A DNA stretch of 64,000 nt from Laccaria trichodermophora (taxonomy: Eukaryota > Basidiomycota > Agaricomycetes > Agaricales > Hydnangiaceae), in the NCBI GenBank assembly GCA_018417955.1, contig JACTVC010000034.1:1-64000 (forward strand), in the 5' to 3' direction. The notes beneath the pieces are model-generated. The model saw only the letters and a program-made list of their open reading frames with translations. It had not been told where the DNA came from and did not search any database. How positions within the stretch are numbered: the stretch's first letter is position 1; every line of letters begins with the position of its first letter. Below are positions 56,907 to 64,000 of the stretch, piece after piece. A program made the translations under genes and the position numbers.

Positions 56907-58301
56907 ATGGCTCTCCCTAAAGTCGCAGACTCCCTCCAATCTCTTACCATCGACAATAAGGCTTCATCTTTTTCTCTTTTTGCTACAACTCAACCTGACA
57001 TTGAATATCACCCCAATGAAGAAAAATGGAAAGCCAGAACCGCACGGCGAATCGCTCAAGACCCCTCTCTCCCCAAATCCGCGTTACCAGAGGGTTTCCC
57101 AACTCGCCTTGAATCACCTCTCGTATGGGAAGGGAAGGACTTGAAGGACGAATTGGAGTGGGTGTACAACCTCACCCCAGAGCACTTGAAAGAGATTGAT
57201 GACGCAGTTCATCACTTCCATAGTACGATCCCCATGTCTCATGACGTACCGTCTTCTGACACCCCGTGCAGGCCTCTCTAAACCCCTAGGGCAACTATCC
57301 AGCACCACGTTCCCCCTTCCCACTCTTGGCCCAATTCTTTCCACCCTTGCACGTGCCCTGCACACAGGACGCGGGTTTTTTGTCTTGCGTACCATCCCCG
57401 TCTCGTCCTACTCCCGTGAAGACAACATAATAATCTACGCCGGTATTTCATCACACGTCGCTCCCTTACGCGGCGTGCAAGACATAAACGCTGGAGTCCT
57501 AGCGCATATTAAGGACCTCTCCAAAACCCACTTGGCAAAAACCATCGGCGCACCAGCCTACACCACCGACAAGCAGGTATTCCATACCGACGTTGGCGAT
57601 ATCGTTGCCCTCTTCGCTTTGGAGACCGCCGATGAAGGCGGTGTATCCAGGATCAGTAGCAGTTGGCGAGTATACAACGAGATAGCAGAGACAAGACCGG
57701 ATTTGATCAAGACTTTGTCAGAGGACTGGCCTTTTGATGGGTACGCGCCCCCTCTTCCCCCCTCTCCCTCTAATCCCGTCCTGAAAAATATACAGATTTG
57801 GCAGCAACCCTCCATACACGCTCCGCCCCGTCCTATTCCATCACGACGCCAAGATAATCATCCAATACGCACGAAGGAACTTCACAGGTTACCTCGACCT
57901 CCCTCGATCGACCTCAATCCCACCTATAACCGAAGCCCAAGCTGAAGCTCTCGATACTATCCATTTCCTCGCAGAGAAATACAATTTGGGGCTCAATTTT
58001 CAGAAGGGCGATATTCAGTATATCAATAATTTGAGCATTTTCCATGCGAGGGATCGATTCGTCGATACACCCGAGAAGACGTAAGGACTTTTTTCCTTTT
58101 TTTCTCTCATTTCGAGGTACTAATCATTGTTTCAGACGCCATCTCTTGCGTTTGTGGCTGCGGAATGAGGATTTGGCATGGAAGCTTCCCGAGAAGCTCG
58201 AGCCGATTTGGAAGAGCTTGTTTTATTCTGCGACTCCTGACGAGCACCGATTCCCTGTGGAGCCTGAGATTCGCGTGGCTGTAAAGGGATACGTAACGTA
58301 G
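56907..58301 (+). CDS. TauD/TfdA-family Fe(II)/2-oxoglutarate dioxygenase
   Basis: Exons 56907-57222, 57272-57740, 57796-58080 and 58136-58301 total 1,236 nt and encode 411 residues without interruption. LGPILSTLARALHTGRGFFV precedes FHTDVGD, where His210 and Asp212 form the iron-binding HxD pair. The distal His is in LSIFHARDRF (about 345), and the 2-oxoglutarate-binding Arg is in RHLLRLWLRN. GDIVALFALETADEGG and the C-terminal helix are typical. Such enzymes hydroxylate small molecules such as taurine or other acids; the substrate is unknown. The 5' end is duplicated upstream as a fragment. Confidence 0.88.
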
Positions 58302-58910
58302 ATTGTATGTCTGTACAGACAGTAGACTGCAATTTTTCACGAAGATCCGTCTAATGCCTGCAGCCTTCCAATCTCTCGACAGATATTCGACCTTGCCTGC
58401 TCCTCCATCCCACTCCCCTCAAACACATCACTGAAGTATATCTTCTCCCTCTGTAAAAAGTCGCTCAGCACCTTCCTTCTCCCGGAACAATACGCCGAAT
58501 CGGGGTAATGGGCATACTCGTTCCGGATAGCTGCTGTATACGCATCGTATTTGGTTTCTTCCGCGGATAAGATCGACATATCAATATCCAAGAAAAACTT
58601 GAGGTCTTCCAATGCACCCATGTCATGGACAAGCGACGATGTAGGTTGGTGGTGTATGGTGGCGAGGATCATGGACGATACGCGGGATATCTCCCGCTCG
58701 TCGAGTCTGAGAATCTCGGATACCGCTGGGTCAGAGGCATACTCCAAGAAAACATCGTTGGACTTTCGTTCGTTCGAGCCAACATCTGTCGTTGTTGGAT
58801 CATACACGATGCTATTCAAAAAGAAAAGAGTCACAAAATCAGAGGCAAAAAAACGAAAAAAAAGAACAAAAACGCACTCATGGAACAATATAGCCAACTC
58901 TACACATTTA

Positions 58911-60257
58911 TAGTCTCTCCTAGACAGACTTCGATATATGTGAAGTCGTACCTTGGTTCACGATATATGAAGTCTGTTGTTTGTCGCGCCCCAAAAACCG
59001 TGTCAGGAAATGTTTATGTAATCTTCGGACTCTGAAATCACGGTCCGACCTCGTCGCGTCAATATTGGTTTGCTCCCTTCATGCCCTGACGCGTTTTGAA
59101 TACATTCTTCACTTTATGCATCCTGAACATTGATCTTTTGGCATTTAGGATTACTTCGAATGTGTTATGAACATGAAAGTATGGCCAAACCCCGCTGGCA
59201 GGACCCTCTAGGGCTGGAAACCATCAACACGTTTTTCAAAAAGATTATACCACTATGGACGAGCGGGCTGCATGTGACGGTTCAGCTCAAACTCGTTTCA
59301 TTTATCCTTGATGGCCAAGTTATTCTCTGCTGCACTACAACTGGAGATGGGAAACCGGTAGCCTTTTCTAGTATTCCCTCCAACACCCCAAGTCATATCC
59401 CGCTAATTTGCCCACCGGTTCAAGGCCAATTGGCATCGTGATCACGTCGACGAAGGGATTAGCCAGCAATACTGTATGGTTACCTTCTTTCTGCGCGTTC
59501 TGTCACTAACAACGTTCAAGGTGTACCAACTTTCGGCGTTTGAAACTCACCGTATCTGCTTTCTCTTATTGCCACGAAACCCTCAGCAAGGCGCGAAAGG
59601 TTGGAGTACGTTTGGCACGAGAGATCACGGATGGGTTAGGTGGCAGTGGATCCGAAGCAGCTGCGCGACAAGGAACGGAGAGAGATCACCGAGAGCCCGA
59701 CTTTTCGATCTAATGTCGTGCTCGCATCCATTGATGAAGTCCAACCGATCAGCGAATGGGGACTTTCATTCCGTCCAGCATTCGAAGCTATCGGAACTTT
59801 CTTCCGTGGACGCTTTCCGGCATCGATATCCGTTGTTGGCCTCAGTGCGACATTGGAACCCGGGGCCCCAACGACGTCAGTTTGCAAAACCGTACTTTTT
59901 TCTTTCAAGGCAACTTCCTCCCCATCCAGCAAAACAACTTCTTCCTCATCTGGAAATCCAATGAGCGCCCAAAATCCGAGGCAGAGGGCGGAAAATGCGC
60001 GATATAATGTGGGGCTTCCGGCACCTCAAACACGGGCGTTTTCTTATAGATTCGCAGTTCTGACGTTGTTTTCCATAATAATAGAAGTTTTAAAGATAAT
60101 CTATTATGATTGGGATAGGAAAGGAGGGTAGTAGGGCTGTAAACACGTGGAAAGCCAGGAGGGAGCACACAGTTGTTGACGCGCCTGAGCTTCAAACTCC
60201 GAAGATTACATAAACATTTCCTGACGCGGTTTTTGGGGCGCGAAGAAAACAGGACTA
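58911..60257. mobile_element. 1,347-bp non-autonomous TIR element carrying a helicase fragment
   Basis: ACACATTTA occurs at 58902-58910 and 60258-60266. Between them, 52-bp inverted repeats (58985-59036 and 60191-60242, three mismatches) start CGCGCCCCAAAAACC. Outside these, both extreme ends begin TAGTC in opposite orientation, and the left end has about 60 extra bases with a repeated GATATATG motif. A 9-bp duplication and long TIRs with a captured gene piece resemble Mutator-like (Pack-MULE) elements; assignment is inference. No transposase is present. Confidence 0.85.
59170..60007 (+). pseudogene. Decayed RecQ-type DNA helicase fragment inside the element
   Basis: In shifting frames the plus strand reads LVSFILDGQVILCCTTTGDG (motif I region, altered), VDPKQLRDKERREITES, NVVLASIDEVQPISEWGLSF (motif II region) and FPASISVVGLSATLEPG (motif III). 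A further frame gives FLIWKSNERP. This is the order of a very common agaricomycete RecQ-like helicase family. Stops and frameshifts separate the pieces and the C-terminal helicase lobe is missing. Confidence 0.75.
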
Positions 60258-60266
60258 ACACATTTA
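60258..60266. repeat. Target-site duplication of the helicase-carrying element
   Basis: ACACATTTA, identical to 58902-58910. Keeping one copy restores the HD hydrolase frame. Confidence 0.85.
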
Positions 60267-60689
60267 GGGTTATCCAATTCATCTCTGTGTTCGGATAGAA
60301 GCTGTAGGAGATCGTTGATGTGCGTGAGGGTATGATAATGTCTCGTAGGTTGGGAATAAGCTGTTTTGGTCTTGATGAGCCAGGTTGGAGTGGATTTGAG
60401 TAGAGTATAGGCGTCGATGTGGTTGGGGGTGGTCATGGTGCCAAGTGAATGGAGAGGATGTTGTAGAGGAATTTGATGTTGCACAAGATGGACAGGTGCT
60501 CCCTGCTGAAGACCTGACGAAACGCCCAAAAACCCGTGCTCAATTTGGACGTCGACGGACTCACAAGAACAACTTATTGTCGCCCCTTGTGGAATGATCA
60601 TAGCCCGGGAAACTTTCTACGGCGCAGACAACTGTTGTCGTAAGTTTGGTGCTCATGTCCACCATCTGTACTAATCATTGTTCTAGGAG

Positions 60690-61080
60690 ATGATCAACCA
60701 TACATACAGACTTCCAGGATCAATGCCTGAGCACATTTTTTTCGACAACAACTGCTCGCTCGCCAAGGCCAGTGTGAAGAATGACCCAGTGTTCCGGTAT
60801 GTGGGCCTGACGGTCGATGTTTTCCACTTCAAATGCAAGCATCGGGAGACGGATACATTCTGCCAAATGAATTGTAACCCTGCGGCTTACCTTGAGCTCC
60901 GGGGTGAGGGCAATAAAGCTTGGTACTTCAATTCATCTATTGCAGGGCAAACGAATGGCTAGCTTGGTGGGTATCAGGCGATTTGTCGCGAGATGCATGT
61001 TGACAGGTATAATTTCTTCCTCGACGAAATGGTGCGTCGGAACATTATGACGAATGAAAGGTCAGCGAGAACAAGGCAGC
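60690..61080 (+). pseudogene. Relic of a KDZ-associated cysteine-cluster protein
   Basis: The frame reads MPEHIFFDNNCSLAKAS, VDVFHFKCKHRETDTFCQMN, CNPAAYLEL and FNSSIAGQTNG, then an in-frame TAG (60960-60962), and continues GGYQAICREMHVDRYNFFLD. The VDVFHFxCKH...C..HCNP...FNSS...QTN order matches the C-terminal part of proteins found with Kyakuja-Dileera-Zisupton transposons. A stop and missing N-terminus make it a relic. Confidence 0.65.
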
Positions 61081-61149
61081 AGCCAGCCGTTTAACTAACA
61101 AGTTGTTTTCCATCTCAAAATACTTTTATTGCTAGTAAATACACATCGA

Positions 61150-61330
61150 ACACATCGAGTTAAAGGGTGTATCCACCATCAATGTGCACCCAAGCACCAA
61201 GTGACATGGTTTCATACATTTGAAGCCCTCCACGATCAGCAGCGTCAGCAAGTTCAACGAAGGAAAGAATCCCAGTGGTGAGGACAAAGAAGGGCCAGGT
61301 AAATCTGTTGGAAATAGAGGATGAACTACT
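61150..61330 (-). pseudogene. C-terminal fragment of an unidentified protein
   Basis: The minus strand ends a frame with FVELADAADRGGLQMYETMS then LGAWVHIDGGYTL and a stop. The WVH(I/V)DGGY ending is familiar from fungal dehydrogenase-like proteins, but too little is left to assign it. Confidence 0.35.
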
Positions 61331-61440
61331 ATTATGTACAAGATTCTACAGTCCTTATATACCTAATTACTATGTATCTACCATGTTCTAGTGTGATCTA
61401 CATACTTGGGATTACTAAGTTAATAGTCCGATATTACTAA

Positions 61441-62310
61441 TTAATTAAGTGCGAGAATGTACTGGCAAATGCCGGATTGTACTATTCCAACAAAATCCGG
61501 CTTGGAACAGTCGGATAAGATGGGGGAGGCATCTTGATTCCAGGCGTAAACGATGATGCTTTGCTTGGAACGCTTTTCATTTTGAATATGTTCCGCATCA
61601 CGCTGGCGTCGGTCTTCGAGAAGCTCTTGTTCGCGACGAAGTTGATCGGTCAAGATGGCGGGCATATGCGACGCGTAGCGGGCATCGGGAAGGGCGTTGA
61701 TGGTTTCCGTGGATGGTGGGGTAGACTTGGATGGGCCGGCCACCGGTGAATGAGGCGGTAACGACTCTTGGGCAAGAGGAAGAGAGGAGGAGGGAGGCTA
61801 GTGTGGGAGTGAGGTGTGCACAGGCAGAGCGACGTTTGAGGCGGATGGAGAGACGTTTATAGGTGCAGGTGCGTTGTCCAGAAGGTGGGTTTCCACAAGG
61901 CACCCACCCAGCTGGCGGCAGTGCTTCCGACAAAGGCGTCGTAGACAAAGTGGGGCAATACGCCTTTGCCCACATCCAGCCGTAGGACAAGCGTCAGTTG
62001 GAGCCTGCGGAAGATGAGCTAATGGTATAGTGGGGGGTACTGGTGCCGGGGGGACACCTATCGAGGGGTTTGGCGAGGAGGCGGGAGATTTGCTTGAACC
62101 CTTCTTAAACCTAAAGAAATTGCACGGAACACCTTCCTTGTTTGAGTTCTTGCACTACATAAGAAGAGGTTAGAGATATTAACCGTAAAAAATGACAGCG
62201 AATCATATACCCTTGCCATTAACCGACCGCAATTTCCGTTGGCGTCCGATTTGCAAATAGTGAACTTGGCGAATCTACCACAGTTCGTACACGCATATCC
62301 TCAGGATCTG
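61441..62310 (-). CDS. GRF-type zinc-finger and cysteine-rich repeat-family protein
   Basis: Exons on the minus strand give CTNCGRFAKFTICKSDANGN then CGRLMA, and after an intron CKNSNKEGVPCNFFRFKKG, a GRF-like zinc finger. A Pro-rich linker leads to a second cluster, DACPTAGCGQRRIAPLC, RRLCRKHC and GGC. The last exon has a coiled stretch (LRREQELLEDRRQRDAEHIQ) and IIVYAWNQDASP, ending at TAA 61441-61443. I recall this combination from numerous repeat-associated agaricomycete proteins of unknown role; DNA or RNA binding is plausible. The start is unresolved because a stop precedes the first Cys motif, so an upstream exon is likely. Confidence 0.55.
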
Positions 62311-63382
62311 TTGAAGCGCGACCAGGCAATTGGGACATGATAGAGGGTTGGCGTGTGGAACACGCGCGTGATGGTCTGTTGGCGTTGAACGAAGGGGGGG
62401 TAGGGATGTGCCATTGTTAGTTGCATGTCGAAGCTGTGACGAACAATCAGCAAAAGCATATAGTTTTGGGGAGGGAGTAACTCACACGATAAGGAGGTGA
62501 CGCACTGTCAGGAAAATGGGTTGCGTAGATTGTGTTGGCGGTACTGGGAAGGTTGGCGAGGTTTTCAATGTTTGGCAGCGGGAAAATAGCCCGATTATTT
62601 GGTTTTGGTATCAAAAGAAGTCAAAACAAAGAAAAGAAATAAAGTCGGAAGAAATTGTAAAGATATTCTCAACACTATATCATGCTACTTCTTTTCTGCA
62701 AGAAGGTAGCTTAAATGCCACCAGAGGTATGGCTGCTTGAAGTTTGCCAAAAAATTTGTTGCACGCTTCGCGCGCCAATGATCTAACCCGATGACCACAC
62801 AACAAAACTAATATCACTAAATCCTGTACATAAAAAGTAGCTCAAGGTTTTTTCAAATGATGAAAAGTTCGTTCCCAAACTTCTTGGTTTTTTTTCAGCC
62901 AAGAAATTAACTGAGTGCAGTGAAAGTTGAATTTCGAGAACCCTCGTTCAAGTGCTGGTCATGTGCACGTGACGCTTGGGACGCTGTCACGCGCTGACAG
63001 ACATTGGACAGACATCATCCTGACACTTCCCGACGGTACCCTTCGCTGTCGAGCACGATGAGCTCGCATTTTATAAACATTTTTGAATACAAATCATTTG
63101 GTACTATAAATAATACACTGCCTACTATTTTGAAGAAGAAAAAAAAAGAAAAGAAGTTTTAGGCAATAGAGGTGAACTCTCTGTGTTCGACGATGACGAG
63201 AGACTTCAGGACGATGTTGAGGACTGTGCATGAGAAGCCATTATTCGGAGTCTGAATATTTTCTTAGCTAAAGGTCCAGCATCAACATCAGGATCGGCCC
63301 ATCAAAATAATCGGGATGGACCGTCGGAATTTCTCAAAACTGACACCACTTGAAACCTTCCCATCCTTCACCAACGTATAAC
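62311..63382. other. No gene supported
   Basis: AT-rich with short frames; possible first exons of the flanking genes were not identified. Confidence 0.45.
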
Positions 63383-64000
63383 ATGAGCTTGCGTCGACCT
63401 TTTTTCCGCCTTCGAAGAAACATCTGCTCTTCATCGATTCTCAAAGCGAGAAGGTCCACGAAACCCACTCCTTTGCCCTTCCCTCATGAAACATTCAGAG
63501 GAAAGGATACAGATTTGGAGACAGGCACATTCCACTTCAATGTGGAGCGGTCTTCTTTCACGGATAACGATCTTCCTCGGCGCCTGCGTCTGACCTCCAA
63601 TGTTAACGTTAAATCCTTGATATTGGGTTCCAATCTGTTCAATTTCGCTACTGCAGATTGGGATAAACTGCCAACGGAGTTGCAGGCCGCCTTACAGCAT
63701 GTCATCCGCCTCCCTACCTTGGAGCGTCTCGAGGTTGTCAATCTCAAGAACTTACCAGTCTCTTTACTAAGTGCCGCTAGCTTCTCAAGGCTAACCATAC
63801 ACCACGCCAAATTCCGTAGAAGCAAGTTCCGCGAGCACAAAAATACTCCCTCTAATATCGTAACCCGCTTGAAGTCCTTCACCTTTCACCTCATCCCACT
63901 TTCCAGCATTCGGGCCCTCGTACGCGACAAAATATCAACGGATTCTCTCGCCATAGACTTTTCAAGTCTACATTCACTCACTGGCATCAGCCTGTGCCAT
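63383..64000 (+). CDS. LRR/F-box-like protein, 5' part; runs off the window
   Basis: From ATG 63383 the frame stays open to the window end, 206 codons. After a basic N-terminus, segments such as SNVNVKSLILGSNLFNF, WDKLPTELQAALQHVIRLP, LERLEVVNLKNLPVSLLSAA, SRLTIHHAKFR and SIRALV show the Leu-spaced pattern of agaricomycete F-box/LRR-type proteins (WxxLxxxLxxALxxVxxLPxLxxLxL). The usual F-box-containing N-terminus is not visible here, so an upstream exon may exist. The whole antisense frame at 63484-63882 is a shadow of this gene. Confidence 0.6.
   Translation, partial: MSLRRPFFRLRRNICSSSILKARRSTKPTPLPFPHETFRGKDTDLETGTFHFNVERSSFTDNDLPRRLRLTSNVNVKSLILGSNLFNFATADWDKLPTELQAALQHVIRLPTLERLEVVNLKNLPVSLLSAASFSRLTIHHAKFRRSKFREHKNTPSNIVTRLKSFTFHLIPLSSIRALVRDKISTDSLAIDFSSLHSLTGISLCH

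Larger units (their letters stand above)
55840..57000. repeat. Local segmental duplication (55840-56300 and 56615-57000)
   Basis: Both copies contain the antisense first exon and intron start of copy D, the spacer, a TATATATA-containing promoter and the first about 35 codons of a TauD-like gene. They agree at most positions but have several indels, so the event is not very recent. Confidence 0.8.
58337..60436 (-). pseudogene. HD-domain hydrolase gene interrupted by a TIR element
   Basis: Coding parts 60258-60436, 58878-58901 and 58337-58811 (intron 58812-58877) give exactly 678 nt, 225 residues, once the insertion and one copy of the 9-bp duplication are left out. The protein starts MTTPNHIDAYTLLKSTP, carries RHYHTLTHI and ELAILFHDIVYDP (the metal-binding H...HD motif), then DVGSNERKS, VSSMILATIHHQP, FFLDIDMSIL, YAAAIRNEYAHYP-like AIRNEYAHYPDSAY and FLQREKIYFSDVFEG. 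This is the predicted metal-dependent HD phosphohydrolase family (COG4339-like); the substrate is unknown. As it stands, reading enters the element and stops within about 20 codons, so the allele should be null unless the insert is spliced out. Confidence 0.85.

Noticed and set aside
63484..63882. 132-codon minus-strand frame
   Set aside because: Antisense to the open LRR/F-box-like gene, which has clear Leu-spaced motifs.

Overview
The window is nuclear DNA of a filamentous basidiomycete, most likely an agaricomycete. Its genes are broken by many 46-75 nt GT-AG introns. Its protein families are ones I recognise from mushroom-forming fungi: DUF6534 and DUF6699 proteins, a CFEM protein, BTB and WD40 families, Plavaka and Tnp2 transposases, and KDZ-associated proteins. 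All identifications are by eye; no database search was run.

Layout. 1-11 kb is repeat-rich: a frameshifted WD40 relic, a Plavaka transposase fragment facing a charged low-complexity gene, tandem repeats, and a Tnp2/CACTA-like element with a transposase and a convergent accessory gene. 12.6-14.2 kb holds an intact WD40 gene with a C-terminal membrane anchor, paralogous to the relic. 15.2-15.9 kb is a GPI-type CFEM gene. 17.9-23.5 kb is a complete-looking TIR transposon with 8-bp target duplications. It carries an integrase-like DDE transposase, an accessory gene with one nonsense codon, and a BTB gene as apparent cargo.

23.9-26.7 kb is a head-to-head pair of paralogues from an uncharacterised family built of about 100-residue 'LGRI...PPHT' modules; two more members lie at 52.3-55.9 kb. 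27.3-42.0 kb holds a DMATS-type aromatic prenyltransferase, a decayed short-chain dehydrogenase, two MFS transporters and a DUF6534 membrane protein. This could be a small metabolite locus, although no other biosynthetic enzyme is visible. 45-51 kb carries a DUF6699 gene, a secreted cysteine protein made of two tandem repeats, and an alpha/beta hydrolase.

55.8-58.3 kb shows a local duplication that left a truncated copy of a TauD-like dioxygenase beside the intact gene. At 58.3-60.4 kb an HD-domain hydrolase gene is split by a 1,347-bp TIR element flanked by a 9-bp target duplication and carrying a decayed RecQ-type helicase fragment. Removing the element and one duplication copy in silico restores a 225-codon frame. 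60.7-64 kb contains a KDZ-associated relic, a GRF zinc-finger/cysteine-rich gene and the start of an LRR/F-box-like gene that runs off the end.

The two best-supported structural results are the two transposon insertions, each defined by inverted repeats plus target duplications. The most open biological question is the modular LGRI/PPHT family. Exon coordinates are inferred from splice signals and reading frame, without transcript evidence.
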